A DNA stretch of 61,079 nt from Aeromonas diversa CDC 2478-85 (GCF_000819805.1 NZ_CDCE01000034.1:298304-359382), one strand, 5' to 3'; shown: positions 28,699-38,886, counted from the stretch's first letter. Made by a program: numbers and translations. The notes: a model not told the origin generated them from the sequence alone.

Positions 28699-29664
28699 TC
28701 AGGAATGGGTACGCAGCACACGATAGGGTTTGAAGAAGAAGAGGTAGCGCAGCGCCACATAGCTCACGATGACGAAGGCCACCACCAGTTCGATAACGGC
28801 CAGGGAGTACACCTGAGCGACATAGGCCTCGGCGACGCCCTGGCTCCCCATCAGCTTGGCCAGCTTGAACAGGGCGGTGGCGCCGATCACCATGGGGAAG
28901 GTAAAGGCGGCGTAACCCGGGCTAAAGGGCAGGCGCAGCAGGCGAAAGAAGGCCAGCCAGATGATGCCGGTCATCAGCACCGCAATGCCAAAGAGCAGGG
29001 CCACCAGCACGGGAGACGGCGCCTCGTAGACGGTCAGATAGCCGGCCAGTGACAGGCTGGCGGGAGCCGCCAGAATGGCGATGGTCGGTTTGGCGGCGTC
29101 GGGCACCTCGTGGCTGAAGATGAGTCGATAGAGCATCAGGGGCAACATGACCGCATAACAGGCCATGCCAAACCCCTGCAGCAGCTGGGCCAGGGGCAAC
29201 ATACGACCCTCCGGGCAGGCGACCGCCGCCACTATGATGCCGACCGGGGGCACAAACCAGCTCGGCACCATGTGGTGCAGCTCAAACTCCCGGGCACGGT
29301 GCCAGCAGAAGGTGGCCAGAAACATCAGGTGCAGCACCACGGCGAAGAGCCAGAGCCCCTCCCCCCACCCGGGCGCAAAGGGCTCGAGCGCCTTGGAGAC
29401 CACCATGGTCGCCATGGCGTAGGTGGGGGCGACGCTGCCCACCACGGGGTGGGCCAGATCCTGCCAGAGCAGGCGGGGGTGGACGATAAACTTGACGGTG
29501 AGGATGAGCAGCAGCACGGCACCGATGGCCGCCCCGCCGAGCTGGGCCCGGCCATCGAGCCCACCCAGGTTTTCACAACTCCAGCCCAGGCTGGCAATGC
29601 CCAGCGCCAGTCCCGCCATGGGGGTCGGGGCGGCGGCCAGTCTCTTACGGGTACGCGCTATCAT
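28699..29664 (-). CDS. TDT/TehA-SLAC1 family membrane exporter
   Basis: 321 residues, about ten membrane helices. It begins RTRKRLAAAPTPMAGLALGI, the conserved Pro-x-x-x-Gly-Leu-Ala-Leu start of TehA-like proteins, and contains HHMVPSWFVPPVGIIVAAVA, another family landmark. TDT members export dicarboxylates or sulfite (yeast SSU1, plant SLAC1 anion channels). The frame extends to 29943, but Met 29664 has AGAGGTG upstream and starts the homology. Divergent from a YeiE-like LysR regulator, which points to sulfite as a candidate substrate. Confidence 0.82.
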   Translation of the reverse strand: MIARTRKRLAAAPTPMAGLALGIASLGWSCENLGGLDGRAQLGGAAIGAVLLLILTVKFIVHPRLLWQDLAHPVVGSVAPTYAMATMVVSKALEPFAPGWGEGLWLFAVVLHLMFLATFCWHRAREFELHHMVPSWFVPPVGIIVAAVACPEGRMLPLAQLLQGFGMACYAVMLPLMLYRLIFSHEVPDAAKPTIAILAAPASLSLAGYLTVYEAPSPVLVALLFGIAVLMTGIIWLAFFRLLRLPFSPGYAAFTFPMVIGATALFKLAKLMGSQGVAEAYVAQVYSLAVIELVVAFVIVSYVALRYLFFFKPYRVLRTHS

Positions 29665-29781
29665 CTGCAACACCTCTTCAATCGGGCGGATCCGCAGGGG
29701 ATCCGGGAATGGGGCTAGCATAATTCCCGGCAGATATTTACGATATCTAAATGAATTAAACGCGTCATATAGAAAAGATAA

Positions 29782-30672
29782 ATGAACATCACCCTCAAGC
29801 AACTGCGAAGCTTCTGCGCCGTGGCGCGCCACGGCAATCTGGGCGCGGCCGCCGAGGCCCTGTTCCTCAGCCGTGGTGCCATCTCCCAAGCCCTGCAGGA
29901 GCTCGAGCGCCAACTCGGCACCCCGCTGTTTGACCGGGTGCATCCCAGGCTGCAGCTCAACAGCGAGGGACGCCTGCTACACCCGCTGGCCGAGGATCTG
30001 CTGGCACGCCTGCACGACATCGAGGGCCTCTTCGGCCAGGAGGGAAGCGAGGCGGGGCTACTGCGACTGGGGGCGAGCCAGACCATAGGTAACTACCTGC
30101 TCCCCACCCTGATCGCCCCCCTGCACCATGAGGCGGGGCGGCTCGAGGTGGTGATTACCAATAGCCACAATCTGTGCCAACTGCTGGCCAACTTCGAGCT
30201 GGATCTGGCCCTCATCGAGGGGGAGTGCCTGCACGATGAGCTGGTCACCGAGCCCTGGCTGGAGGATGAGATGGTCGTCATCGCCCCGCCGGCGCACCCG
30301 CTGGCGACCCGGCGAGGGCTCGACATCACGGCACTTAACGGGGAGCGTTGGGTGCTCAGGGAGAGCTATTCGGGTAGCCGCGAGCGCTTCGATCTGCAGA
30401 TCCGCCCCCATCTGGAGCGGCTCGATCAGGGGCTCGAGCTCAACACCCTGGAGGCCGTCATGCTCTCGGTGGAGCGGGGGCTCGGCCTCTCCTTCATCTC
30501 GGAGCTGGCCGCCCGGGATCGCCTGCACAGTGGGCGTCTGGTCAGGATCGATCTCTCCCAGCGCTTCCCCCGCCGTCTCACGCTGGTCTGGCATCGACAA
30601 AAATACCTCTCCCGCGCCATGCAGCGCTTCATCGCCTTCTGCCAGGCCCAGCGGGAGCAGGCGCAGCCATAG
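29782..30672 (+). CDS. LysR-family regulator, YeiE-like
   Basis: 296-residue LysR regulator. DNA-binding part: MNITLKQLRSFCAVARHGNL, SRGAISQALQELERQLGTPL, FDRV-x-x-RLQLNSEGRLL. The effector domain opens LLRLGASQTIGNYLLPTLIA and has EPWLEDEMVVIAPPAHPLA, close to E. coli YeiE (IRIYASSTIGNYILPAVIA; EPWLEDELVVFAAP). YeiE is reported as a sulfite-responsive regulator. Here it is divergent from a TDT-family exporter across 117 AT-rich bases, so control of that exporter is likely. Orthology to YeiE rests on sequence memory. Confidence 0.82.
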   Translation: MNITLKQLRSFCAVARHGNLGAAAEALFLSRGAISQALQELERQLGTPLFDRVHPRLQLNSEGRLLHPLAEDLLARLHDIEGLFGQEGSEAGLLRLGASQTIGNYLLPTLIAPLHHEAGRLEVVITNSHNLCQLLANFELDLALIEGECLHDELVTEPWLEDEMVVIAPPAHPLATRRGLDITALNGERWVLRESYSGSRERFDLQIRPHLERLDQGLELNTLEAVMLSVERGLGLSFISELAARDRLHSGRLVRIDLSQRFPRRLTLVWHRQKYLSRAMQRFIAFCQAQREQAQP

Positions 30673-30750
30673 GCCAGGAGCAGGCGAGCCCTAGGCAAGG
30701 GGGCACAGAGCCGCTAAGATCGCGCCAACATCACGGTTAGCGGAGTTTCC

Positions 30751-31314
30751 ATGTCCCCTCTCTCTCGTCGCCTCCTGGCGTCATCCCTCGCCCTGCTGCT
30801 GGGCGCTTGCGCCTCGCTCACCAGCACCAGCGTCAGCGAGCAGCAGATCAACGACTACCTGGCCAGCAAGGCTGGCTTCGAAAAGAGCCTGGGGATCCCG
30901 GGTATCATGTCGGCAAAGATCCGCCTTGGGGATCTCAAGAGCCATATCGGACGCAGTGCGCCGGACAAGATCGATCTCGACGGCGCGGGCGATCTCACCA
31001 TTACCACGCCGTCCGGACGCCAGGCCATGTCGGTGCGCCTCGCCCTGCGCGCCCGCCCCGACTATCAACCCAAGCAGGGCGCCATCTACCTTCAGGATCT
31101 GGAGCTGATCTCCGTCGCCACAGAGCCGGACGATGTCGGCGCAGCCCTCACTCCCCTGCTCCCCATGATCAGCCTCTCCTTGAGCCAGTTCCTCGAACAG
31201 ACCCCCGTCTATCGCCTGAACGAGAAGAACGAGAAAGAGGCCATGGCCAAGGAGCACGTCGGTGGGCTCGAGGTACGACCCGGTCGCCTCGAGATCCCGC
31301 TGACCCTGCTATAG
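30751..31314 (+). CDS. DUF1439 lipoprotein (YceB-like)
   Basis: 187 residues. A type II signal peptide with lipobox LLGAC (lipidated Cys20) precedes the DUF1439 domain: SVSEQQINDYLASKAGFEKS, LGIPGIMSAKIRLGDLKSHI, KQGAIYLQDLELISV and MAKEHVGGLEVRPGRLEIPL, which align with E. coli YceB. Such proteins are small periplasmic-face lipoproteins with a lipid-binding-like fold and no firm function. GCGGAG precedes the ATG. A terminator shared with glgC follows. Confidence 0.85.
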   Translation: MSPLSRRLLASSLALLLGACASLTSTSVSEQQINDYLASKAGFEKSLGIPGIMSAKIRLGDLKSHIGRSAPDKIDLDGAGDLTITTPSGRQAMSVRLALRARPDYQPKQGAIYLQDLELISVATEPDDVGAALTPLLPMISLSLSQFLEQTPVYRLNEKNEKEAMAKEHVGGLEVRPGRLEIPLTLL

Positions 31315-31333
31315 CCATGTCATCGCAATGAAA

Positions 31334-31360
31334 AGGGGGAGCCATTGGCTCCCCCTCTTT
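31334..31360. terminator. Terminator between yceB-like gene and glgC
   Basis: AGGGGGAGCC (31334-31343), ATT, GGCTCCCCCT (31347-31356), followed by CTTT; preceded by AAAA, so usable in both directions. Confidence 0.8.
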
Positions 31361-31374
31361 GTCAGCAATCGCTC

Positions 31375-32688
31375 TTACTCGACACTCAGCTCCGGCTCCA
31401 GGCTCGGCTGCACCTCGCCCAGACGCTCCAGCATGTCTCGCGTCACCAGTACTATGCCCTGCTCGGAGCGGTAGAAGCGGCGGGCATCCTCATCGGCATT
31501 CTCCCCGACCACCAACCCCTCGGGCAGCTTGCACCCCTTGTCGACCACCACACGGCGCAGACGGCAGCCAGCACCGACCTCGACACCCGGGAAGATCACC
31601 GCCTGATCCAGGGTGCAGAAGGAGTGGACCCGCACATTGGTAAAGAGCACAGAGCTCATCACGAAAGAGCCGCTCACTATGGTGCCACCGGCGAACAGGG
31701 AGTTGATGGTCATCCCGTGCTGGCCGTTACGGTCTTGCACGAACTTGGCCGGCGGGGTCATCAGCTGGCTGGTCCAAATGGGCCAGTTTTGATCGTATAC
31801 GTCCAGCTCGGGCAGCACGGAGGCAAGATCCATGTTGGCCTCCCAGAACGACTCCACCGTACCCACATCACGCCAGTAGGGGCGCTGGTCCGGACAGCAG
31901 CCGACACAGGACATGCTGAAGGGGTGTGCATAGGCGACGCCCTCGCTCACCACCCGCGGGATCACGTTCATGCCAAAGTCGTGATGGGAGCTCTCGTCGC
32001 GGATATCCTCTTCCAGCAGCTGATAGAGGAACTCCGCCTCGAAGATGTAAATCCCCATGGAGGCGAGCGCCGTATCGGGCTTGCCCGGCATGGGGGGCGG
32101 GTTGGTCGGTTTCTCGACGAAGGCGCTGATCTTGCGCGACTCGTCCACCGCCATGACCCCGAAGGCGGTGGCCTCTGCCCGCGGCACCTCGATGCAGGCG
32201 ACCGTCACCTTGGCACCGAGCCGCACATGGTCGAGCAGCATGCTGGCGTAGTCCATCTTGTAGACGTGATCCCCGGCCAGCACCACTATGTATTTGGGCC
32301 CGTGGTCGCGGATAATATCCATGTTCTGGTAGACGGCATCGGCCGTGCCGCGGTACCAGTGTACCTCGTCGACCCGCTGCTGAGCCGGCAGCAGATCGAT
32401 AAACTCGTTCATCTGATAGCGCAGGAAGGACCAGCCGGACTGAAGATGTCGCAGCAGGCTATGGGACTTGTATTGGGTCACCACGCCGATGCGGCGGATC
32501 CCCGAGTTGACACAGTTGGAGAGCACAAAATCGATGATGCGAAACTTACCGCCGAAATGAACCGCCGGCTTGGCCCGGTTATCGGTCAACTGCTTGAGGC
32601 GGCTTCCCCTCCCTCCCGCAAGCACCAGTGCCATGGTCTGATTCAGTAACTGTCTGGCCTTTGCCGTGTTAACAGGCTCTAACAACAT
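31375..32688 (-). CDS. glgC: Glucose-1-phosphate adenylyltransferase (ADP-glucose pyrophosphorylase)
   Basis: 437-residue enzyme making ADP-glucose from glucose-1-phosphate and ATP, the committed step of glycogen synthesis. N-terminal nucleotidyltransferase signature [67 protein letters not shown] and the left-handed beta-helix at the C-terminus ([20 protein letters not shown]). Other glg genes are not adjacent, unlike the enteric glgBXCAP operon. A CRP-like site lies about 68 bases upstream of the start. The ribosome site before the ATG is weak. Confidence 0.95.
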   Translation of the reverse strand: MLLEPVNTAKARQLLNQTMALVLAGGRGSRLKQLTDNRAKPAVHFGGKFRIIDFVLSNCVNSGIRRIGVVTQYKSHSLLRHLQSGWSFLRYQMNEFIDLLPAQQRVDEVHWYRGTADAVYQNMDIIRDHGPKYIVVLAGDHVYKMDYASMLLDHVRLGAKVTVACIEVPRAEATAFGVMAVDESRKISAFVEKPTNPPPMPGKPDTALASMGIYIFEAEFLYQLLEEDIRDESSHHDFGMNVIPRVVSEGVAYAHPFSMSCVGCCPDQRPYWRDVGTVESFWEANMDLASVLPELDVYDQNWPIWTSQLMTPPAKFVQDRNGQHGMTINSLFAGGTIVSGSFVMSSVLFTNVRVHSFCTLDQAVIFPGVEVGAGCRLRRVVVDKGCKLPEGLVVGENADEDARRFYRSEQGIVLVTRDMLERLGEVQPSLEPELSVE

Positions 32689-32747
32689 CCAATGTACCCC
32701 TTTGTAGCTATTACAGATCCATATTGCCCACTTTACCGAGGCATGAA

Positions 32748-32763
32748 AGTGTTTTCACTCACA
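32748..32763. promoter_or_regulatory. CRP-like site upstream of glgC
   Basis: AGTGT-TTTCAC-TCACA: one perfect half-site (TCACA) and one 3/5 half-site of TGTGA-N6-TCACA, flanked by AA and TTT. CRP control of glycogen genes is known in enterics; binding here is untested. Confidence 0.4.
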
Positions 32764-32840
32764 TTTATTACGATTTAATGGATGTGGATGATATTTTTAT
32801 CACTTTGCTTGATGGACTCTAACAAGCCACACAATGGGTG

Positions 32841-33353
32841 TCATTCGTTTCCTTCTGCTTTTGCCTTCCCCTTGAGCCGCAATAGCCCCCGGATCACCTC
32901 GTTCAGCAACCGATAGCGCTCCAGCTCCCCCTGATCGTAGCGGGTGGCGAGCATGGCGGGATTGCTCCTGTGCTTGAGATAACGATTGAGCTGCAACCGG
33001 TTAAAACCGGCCACCTTGTAGAGATTACTGAGCAGGGTGGCGCACTCTTCATCATCGATGCCCGCTTCGTGCAAGTAATGGGGACCATCGGGGGCGAGGT
33101 GGTGGCTCTTGAGTGAGACCAGTTTTCCCTGCTCACGCAGATACTCCAGCCACTGCTCCACATGCAGAGGCTTGCTGCCTGCCAGTAGATTGAAAAAACC
33201 CACCGCATCGCAGCGGCAACCGCTCAGCAGTGTTAATGCCAGGGTGTCGTCGGTGCACTCCAGGGTGACGGGGCCACACTGCACCCAGTCCAGCGCCTGC
33301 ACCCGGATCCGGGCATGGGCCCCCTGCTCGTCCGTTACGTCAAACAGGAACAT
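32841..33353 (-). CDS. Protein of unknown function
   Basis: 170 residues, soluble, mixed charge. Landmarks: MFLFDVTDEQGAHARIRVQA, GCRCDAVGFFNLLAGSKPLH, HYLHEAGIDDEECATLLSNL and a C-terminal FNRLQLNRYLKHRSNPAML. No family recognised. A GTG 18 bases upstream is also in frame, but GGAG suits the ATG at 33353; the frame stays open upstream of the GTG without another normal start. Same strand as metE but separated by its hairpin. Confidence 0.6.
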   Translation of the reverse strand: MFLFDVTDEQGAHARIRVQALDWVQCGPVTLECTDDTLALTLLSGCRCDAVGFFNLLAGSKPLHVEQWLEYLREQGKLVSLKSHHLAPDGPHYLHEAGIDDEECATLLSNLYKVAGFNRLQLNRYLKHRSNPAMLATRYDQGELERYRLLNEVIRGLLRLKGKAKAEGNE

Positions 33354-33452
33354 CGTCTCGCTCCACAGCACAAAATCACCATCATGGGCGACCCCGACGC
33401 CCCTGTAAAGGTAAGCGAACCACGCCTCTCCCGGTCTTGAGGTTTCACTGGC

Positions 33453-33481
33453 AAGGAGGGGAGGCTCAGCCTCCCCTCCTT
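33453..33481 (-). terminator. Long hairpin after metE
   Basis: Fourteen-base-pair stem AAGGAGGGGAGGCT / AGCCTCCCCTCCTT with a single-base loop, nine bases past the metE stop. The U-tail is poor, so termination efficiency is uncertain. Confidence 0.6.
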
Positions 33482-33490
33482 GCTCACGGG

Positions 33491-35773
33491 TTAGACCGAC
33501 TCGGGCACCCGAGCCAGCTCCTCACGCAGGGCGCGGGTGGCGGCCACCATCACCCCGAGGGCCGCCTCGGTCTCGGCCCAACCGCGGGTCTTGAGGCCGC
33601 AATCCGGGTTGACCCACAGCCGCTCGGCGGGGATCTTACGCGCCGCCTTGCGAAGCAGGGCCTCGATCCAGTGCTGGCTCGGCACGTTGGGGGAGTGAAT
33701 GTCGTAGACGCCAGGGCCAATCTCGTTGGGGTAGTTGAAGCGCTCGAACGCCTCGAGCAACTGCATCTGGCTACGGCTGGTCTCGATGGTGATGACATCC
33801 GCATCGAGTGCCGCCACCGCCTCTATGATGAGGTTGAAGTCGCTGTAGCACATGTGGGTGTGGATCTGGGTGCTGTCCGCCACCGGGCTGGCGCTCAGGC
33901 GGAAACTGCGCACCGCCCAGTCAAGGTAGGCCTGGTGATCCCCGGCACGCAGGGGCAGCCCCTCGCGAATGGCCGGCTCGTCGATCTGGATGACCTTGAC
34001 TCCGGCCGCCTCCAGGTCTGCCACCTCGTCACGGATCGCCAGGGCAATCTGCAGGGCCGACTGCTCGCGGCTCACGTCTTCGCGCGGGAAGGACCAGCAG
34101 AGGATGGTCACGGGACCAGTCAGCATCCCCTTGACCGGCTTGTCGGTCAGGCTTTGGGCGTAGTTGATCCATTCGAGTGTCATGGGGGTCGGGCGGTCGA
34201 TATCACCGGTGATCACCGGCGGCTTGACGCAGCGCGAGCCGTAGCTCTGTACCCAGCCGAAGCGGGTGATGGCAAAACCGTCCAGCAGCTCACCGAAGTA
34301 CTCGACCATGTCGTTGCGCTCGGCCTCGCCGTGCACCAGCACGTCCAGCCCGATGGCCTCCTGGCGCAGGATGGCATCCTTGATCTGGGCGCGGATCCCC
34401 GCCTGGTAAGTGCTGTCATCGACGCGACCGGCGCGCCACTCCTGGCGCAGGGCACGAATTTCGCTGGTCTGCGGGAAGGAGCCGATGGTGGTGGTCGGCA
34501 ACAGCGGCAAACGCAGGATCTCGCGCTGATGCTGGGCACGCACCGGGTAGGCGCTGGCACGGTGGAACGCCTGCTCGGTCAGGGCCGCCAGACGCGACTG
34601 CACCGCGCTCTTGTGCACCTTGCCGTCGCGGGCCCTATCGATGATGGGCTGGCTGTAGGCGGCCACCCGCGACGGCTCGCCGCCATCGAGGTAATCGGCC
34701 AGCAGCCCCAGCTCGTAGCTTTTTTGCAAGGCGAAGGCGAACCAGCTTTTCACCTGGGGGCTCAGCTCGTGCTCGAGGGAGAGATCCACCGGGCTGTGCA
34801 GCAGGGAGCAGGAGGAGCCAATCCACAGGCGCTCGCCGAGGCGCGCCTTGAGATCCTTGAGGCGCTCACCCACCGCCAGCAGGTTGGCACGCCACACGTT
34901 GCGACCGTTGATGACCCCGGCCGAGACTACCCAGTGGGCCGGCAGCTTGGGGATCACGCTCTCGACCTGCTCGGGGGCCGCCACCAGATCCAGGTGCAGG
35001 CCGTCGACCTTCAGGCTGGTGATGAGATCGCGCTGGTGTGCCACCGAGCCGAAATAGGTGGTGAGCAGGAGCTTGCAGGGGCCGGCCAGGCGCTCATAGG
35101 CACGCAGGTAGGCGACGCGCCACTCGTCCGGCAGATCCAGGGTCAGCGCCGGCTCGTCAATTTGCACCCACTCCACGCCCTGGGCGGCCAGTTTGGCCAG
35201 GATCTCCTGATAGACGACGAGCAGCCGGTCGAGCAGCTCGAGGCGGGAGAAGCCGCTCTCTTTCTCTTTGCCGAGCCAGAGGTAGGAGACGGGGCCGAGC
35301 AGCACCGCCTTGACCGGCAGGCCGAGGGCCTTGGCCTCTTCCACTTCATCAAACAGCTGGGACCAGCCGAGGCGGAAGCGTTGATCCTGATGGAACTCGG
35401 GCACCAGGTAGTGGTAGTTAGTGTTGAACCACTTGGTCATCTCGGCGGCGGCGGCGGGCTGGCCAGTCGGGGCACGGCCACGGGCGACCCGGAACAGGGT
35501 GTCGAGGGTGGTCTCGCCGTCGCGATGACGCGCCGGCACCGCATCCACCAGCAGGCTGGTACCGAGCACCTGATCGTACCAGGCGAAGTCGCCCACCGGC
35601 AGCATGCTCACGCCAGCCTGACGCTGGGCCTGCCAGTGGCGCTCACGCAGGCTCTTGCCCACCGCCAGCAGTTCGGTCTGCGGGATCTCGCCACGCCAGT
35701 AGGCCTCGAGGGCAAATTTCAGTTCGCGCTTGGCGCCGATGCGGGGGAACCCCAGGGTGTGTGCTTGAGTCAT
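33491..35773 (-). CDS. metE: Cobalamin-independent methionine synthase
   Basis: 760-residue enzyme transferring a methyl group from 5-methyltetrahydropteroyltriglutamate to homocysteine. N-terminal signature [21 protein letters not shown]-terminal catalytic barrel with zinc ligands in [10 protein letters not shown] (His, Cys) and [13 protein letters not shown] (Cys), plus [20 protein letters not shown]. Length matches E. coli MetE (753). Divergent from its activator metR, with Met boxes and a MetR half-site pair in the gap, so repression by MetJ and activation by MetR plus homocysteine are expected. Confidence 0.97.
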   Translation of the reverse strand: MTQAHTLGFPRIGAKRELKFALEAYWRGEIPQTELLAVGKSLRERHWQAQRQAGVSMLPVGDFAWYDQVLGTSLLVDAVPARHRDGETTLDTLFRVARGRAPTGQPAAAAEMTKWFNTNYHYLVPEFHQDQRFRLGWSQLFDEVEEAKALGLPVKAVLLGPVSYLWLGKEKESGFSRLELLDRLLVVYQEILAKLAAQGVEWVQIDEPALTLDLPDEWRVAYLRAYERLAGPCKLLLTTYFGSVAHQRDLITSLKVDGLHLDLVAAPEQVESVIPKLPAHWVVSAGVINGRNVWRANLLAVGERLKDLKARLGERLWIGSSCSLLHSPVDLSLEHELSPQVKSWFAFALQKSYELGLLADYLDGGEPSRVAAYSQPIIDRARDGKVHKSAVQSRLAALTEQAFHRASAYPVRAQHQREILRLPLLPTTTIGSFPQTSEIRALRQEWRAGRVDDSTYQAGIRAQIKDAILRQEAIGLDVLVHGEAERNDMVEYFGELLDGFAITRFGWVQSYGSRCVKPPVITGDIDRPTPMTLEWINYAQSLTDKPVKGMLTGPVTILCWSFPREDVSREQSALQIALAIRDEVADLEAAGVKVIQIDEPAIREGLPLRAGDHQAYLDWAVRSFRLSASPVADSTQIHTHMCYSDFNLIIEAVAALDADVITIETSRSQMQLLEAFERFNYPNEIGPGVYDIHSPNVPSQHWIEALLRKAARKIPAERLWVNPDCGLKTRGWAETEAALGVMVAATRALREELARVPESV

Positions 35774-35822
35774 CGCCTTCTCTCTCGTCGTTGATTCGAA
35801 TGTGACCGGACGCGATTCATTT

Positions 35823-35846
35823 AGCCGTCCAGATGTTTACACATCC
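35823..35846. promoter_or_regulatory. Tandem Met boxes (MetJ operator)
   Basis: Three contiguous 8-mers, AGCCGTCC, AGATGTTT and ACACATCC, match the MetJ consensus AGACGTCT at 6, 6 and 5 of 8 positions. MetJ binds such tandem boxes cooperatively. The element lies 50-73 bases upstream of metE. Confidence 0.65.
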
Positions 35847-35876
35847 AGAATGACGAGATAAGGTGAGCCTGACTAT

Positions 35877-35889
35877 TGAATCCTCTTCA
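35877..35889. promoter_or_regulatory. MetR binding site
   Basis: TGAA-TCCTC-TTCA matches the MetR consensus TGAANNNNNTTCA exactly; it lies 36 bases before metR and about 110 before metE. Confidence 0.7.
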
Positions 35890-35924
35890 AGTGGCTCTCA
35901 AGGATCTCTCAAGCAGGAGCAAGG

Positions 35925-36818
35925 ATGGAGATTAAACACCTAAGGACAGTGGCCGCCCTGGCCGATCACGGCTCCCTCGCCGCCGCTGCCGTGGCCCTCA
36001 ACCTGACCCAGTCGGCCCTCTCTCACCAGATCAAGGAGCTGGAGGGGCGCCTGGGTCTCGAGCTCTACCTGCGCAAGAGCCGCCCGCTGGCCTTTACCGC
36101 AGGGGGCGAGCTGGTGCTGCGCCTGGCCCGCAGCGTGCTGCCCCAACTGGCCAGCACCGAGAAGCAGCTGACCGCCCTGCACAGCGGCCAGCACGGTCGC
36201 CTGCACCTGGCGCTCGACTGTCACAGCTGTATTCACTGGCTGCTGCCCCTGCTGCCCGCCTTTCGCCAGGGCTGGCCAGGGGTGGAGCTGGAGGTGGAAT
36301 CGGTGCCAGGGTTCGACGCGGTGGCGGCCCTACTCGCGGGTCGGCTCGATCTCTTGCTCACCTCCGACGTACAGACCCGCGGCGATCTGCACTTCGAGCC
36401 CCTGTTCGACTTCTCCTTGGAGCTGGTGATGGCGCCGGATCACCCGCTGGCCTGCCAGCACACCATAACGCCGGCCGATCTCACCGGCGAGGTGCTGCTC
36501 ACCTACCCGGTGGAGCGCGCCCGCATGGATATCTTCAGCCGCTTCCTGCAACCCGCCGGGGTGGAGCCGGGCCGCTGCAAGGTGGTCGACAACACCTCTG
36601 TGATGCTGCAGATGGCGGCGGCCGGGCTCGGGGTCGCGGCGCTGCCCGACTGGGCCAGCAGCGAGTTCGTTCGTCAGGGATTGCTGGCGGCCCGCCCCCT
36701 GGGCGAGGGTATCAAACGCCACATGTACGGTGCTGTGCGGGCGCCCGAGCGCCACCAGAGCCCCCTGCTCGGGCTCTTCGCCCTGATCCGGGAGCAGCAC
36801 TCGGGTGGCCGGGGATGA
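35925..36818 (+). CDS. metR: MetR, LysR-type activator of methionine genes
   Basis: 297-residue LysR regulator. N-terminus MEIKHLRTVAALADHGSLAA with LTQSALSHQIKELEGRLGLE matches MetR, and the effector domain contains LHLALDCHSCIHWLLPLLPA (homocysteine-responsive in MetR) and RARMDIFSRFLQPAGVEPGR. Divergent position to metE and a perfect MetR site between them settle the identity. AGCAGGAGCAAGG precedes the ATG. dadA follows after 105 bases without an obvious terminator. Confidence 0.94.
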   Translation: MEIKHLRTVAALADHGSLAAAAVALNLTQSALSHQIKELEGRLGLELYLRKSRPLAFTAGGELVLRLARSVLPQLASTEKQLTALHSGQHGRLHLALDCHSCIHWLLPLLPAFRQGWPGVELEVESVPGFDAVAALLAGRLDLLLTSDVQTRGDLHFEPLFDFSLELVMAPDHPLACQHTITPADLTGEVLLTYPVERARMDIFSRFLQPAGVEPGRCKVVDNTSVMLQMAAAGLGVAALPDWASSEFVRQGLLAARPLGEGIKRHMYGAVRAPERHQSPLLGLFALIREQHSGGRG

Positions 36819-36923
36819 CACCCCGTGGAGTAAGCCGGAGACGGATCTCATTTCCGCCGCCTCCAGTTGAAGATCCCCCGCGCCCCGATTATGGTGGAGC
36901 CCTGTTCCAGGGAGGAGAGTGAT

Positions 36924-38180
36924 ATGGATATCGTGGTGCTCGGTGGTGGCGTGGTCGGTGTCAGTACGGCCTGGTATCTGGCGAAGGCAGGCCACAAGGT
37001 GACCCTGCTCGAGCGACGCGCCGAGGTGGCACTGGAGACCAGCCACGCCAACGCGGGTCAGATCTCGCCGGGTTATGCCGCCCCCTGGGCCGCCCCCGGC
37101 ATCCCCTTCAAGGCCGCCAAGTGGATGCTCGAGCGCCACGCGCCGCTGGCCATCCGCCCCACCTCGGACCCTTTCCAGCTGCGCTGGATGCTCAAGATGC
37201 TGGCCAACTGCAACGAGGCCTCCTACGCCCGCAACAAGGGGCGCATGGTGCGCCTGGCCGAGTTCAGCCGCGACTGCATGATCCGCCTGCGCCATGAGAC
37301 CGGCATCGACTACGAAGGGCGCCAGCTCGGCACCCTGCAGCTGTTTCGCAGCCGCGCCCAGATTGAGGCGAGCAAGCGGGACATGGAGGTACTCGCCGCC
37401 GCCGGCGTGCCGTTCGAGGCGCTCGACGCCACCGGCTGCGAGGCCGCCGAGCCGGCTCTTGCCCGGGTGCGCGGCGTCATCAAGGGAGGATTGCGTCTGC
37501 CCGGTGACGAAACCGGCGATTGCCTGCGCTTCACCCGCGCCCTGTCCGACGAGGCGCAAAGACTCGGCGTCACCTTCGTCTTCGATTGCGCCGTCGACAG
37601 CCTGATCCAGGTAGCCGGCAAGGTCGTCGGGGTTCGCGCCGGCGAGCAGCGCTGGCGTGCCGACGCCGTGGTGTGCGCCTTTGGCAGCTACAGCACCGGT
37701 TTCTTGCGCCAATACGATCTCGACTTGCCGGTCTATCCGGTCAAGGGCTACTCCCTCACCCTGCCCATCACCGACGCCGGTGGTGCCCCGCAAAGCACCG
37801 TGCTCGACGAGACCTACAAGGTGGCGCTCACCCGCTTCGACCAGCGCATTCGGGTCGGCGGCATGGCCGAGCTGGCGGGTTTCGATCTGCGGCTCAACCC
37901 GAGACGACGGGAGACCCTTGCCATGGTGGTGGGCGATCTCTTCCCGCAGGGGGGCGATCTCGCCCGCGCCGAGTTCTGGACCGGGCTGCGCCCCATGACC
38001 CCGGATGGCACGCCCCTGGTGGGCCCGAGCCCCATTCTGGGGCTGTGGCTCAACACAGGCCACGGCACCCTGGGCTGGACCATGGCAGCCGGCTCAGGCC
38101 AACTGCTGGCAGACTGGATTAGCGGTGACCCCCTCCCCATCGACAGCGAGGGACTCACCCTGGCGCGCTACGCCGCCTGA
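36924..38180 (+). CDS. dadA: D-amino acid dehydrogenase small subunit
   Basis: 418-residue membrane-associated FAD enzyme oxidising D-amino acids (mainly D-alanine) and passing electrons to the quinone pool. N-terminal FAD fold [20 protein letters not shown], then [20 protein letters not shown] and [16 protein letters not shown], with the C-terminal [20 protein letters not shown] and [20 protein letters not shown] motifs typical of DadA. GGAGGAGAG sits before Met 36924. The usual partner alanine racemase dadX is absent here. Terminator directly downstream. Confidence 0.93.
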   Translation: MDIVVLGGGVVGVSTAWYLAKAGHKVTLLERRAEVALETSHANAGQISPGYAAPWAAPGIPFKAAKWMLERHAPLAIRPTSDPFQLRWMLKMLANCNEASYARNKGRMVRLAEFSRDCMIRLRHETGIDYEGRQLGTLQLFRSRAQIEASKRDMEVLAAAGVPFEALDATGCEAAEPALARVRGVIKGGLRLPGDETGDCLRFTRALSDEAQRLGVTFVFDCAVDSLIQVAGKVVGVRAGEQRWRADAVVCAFGSYSTGFLRQYDLDLPVYPVKGYSLTLPITDAGGAPQSTVLDETYKVALTRFDQRIRVGGMAELAGFDLRLNPRRRETLAMVVGDLFPQGGDLARAEFWTGLRPMTPDGTPLVGPSPILGLWLNTGHGTLGWTMAAGSGQLLADWISGDPLPIDSEGLTLARYAA

Positions 38181-38197
38181 GCGCCGCCCTGCCCCAC

Positions 38198-38226
38198 AAA
38201 AAACGCGCCCGAAGGCGCGTTTTTTA
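38198..38226. terminator. Bidirectional terminator
   Basis: AAAAAACGCGCC (38198-38209), CGAA, GGCGCGTTTTTT (38214-38225); between convergent dadA and the DedA-family gene. Confidence 0.92.
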
Positions 38227-38238
38227 TTACTCTGGGAT

Positions 38239-38886
38239 TCAGGCGCGACGACTTGCCAGCTTGGCACGCACCATGCCTATCACCATGGGCAGCAGCGAGA
38301 TGCCGATGATGCCGAAGATAAGCAGGGTAAAGTTGTGGCGCACCACCGGCAGGTTGCCAAAGAAGTGGCCGGCATAGGCAAAACTTGCCACCCACAGCAC
38401 ACCTCCCACCAGGTTAAAGGCGAGGAAGCGCGGGTAGGTCATGGCGCCCATGCCCGCCACGAAGGGGGCGAAGGTACGCACGATCGGCAGGAAGCGGGTG
38501 ATGATGATGGTCTTTCCCCCGTGGCGATCGTAGAAGGCGTGAGTCTTGTCCAGGTAGTCGCGGCGGAAGATCCGGGAGTCAGGCCGCTGGAACAGCTTCT
38601 CGCCGAAGAAGTGGCCGATGGTGTAGTTGACCACATTGCCGAGCACAGCGGCGGCCACCAGTACCCCTGCCAACATATTGACGTCGAGGGCGCTGTCCAC
38701 TGTCAACGCGCCGGCGGCAAAGAGCAGGGAGTCCCCGGGCAGGAAGGGGGTCACGACCAGGCCGGTCTCACAGAAGATGATGAGAAACAGGATGCCGTAG
38801 ACCCAGATACCGTAGTTGTCGAACAGCTCCTTGAGGTGCACATCGACGTGCAGGATGAAGTCGACCAGAAAGAGAAGCAGATCCAT
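38239..38886 (-). CDS. DedA-family membrane protein (YghB/YqjA-like)
   Basis: 215-residue inner-membrane protein. Family motifs: [20 protein letters not shown] (acidic residue in the re-entrant loop), [17 protein letters not shown] and [20 protein letters not shown] with the two functionally important Arg. DedA proteins act in membrane homeostasis, drug/pH tolerance and, in recent work, undecaprenyl-phosphate or lipid flipping. The frame extends to 38964, but Met 38886 starts the conserved region with GAGAG upstream. Confidence 0.9.
   Translation of the reverse strand: MDLLLFLVDFILHVDVHLKELFDNYGIWVYGILFLIIFCETGLVVTPFLPGDSLLFAAGALTVDSALDVNMLAGVLVAAAVLGNVVNYTIGHFFGEKLFQRPDSRIFRRDYLDKTHAFYDRHGGKTIIITRFLPIVRTFAPFVAGMGAMTYPRFLAFNLVGGVLWVASFAYAGHFFGNLPVVRHNFTLLIFGIIGISLLPMVIGMVRAKLASRRA

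Noticed and set aside
33437..35794. Very long open frames antisense to real genes (also 1367-2800, 15144-16529, 18730-20907, 36330-38063, 41936-43306).
   Set aside because: Each lies opposite a clearly homologous gene (metE, glycosidase, cysS, chemoreceptor, dadA, fadJ); the products are low-complexity His/Gly/Gln/Leu-rich and match no family. Typical of GC-rich antisense frames.
35774..35924. SAM or cobalamin riboswitch before metE.
   Set aside because: The gap is short and is explained by Met boxes and a MetR site; no riboswitch core was recognised.
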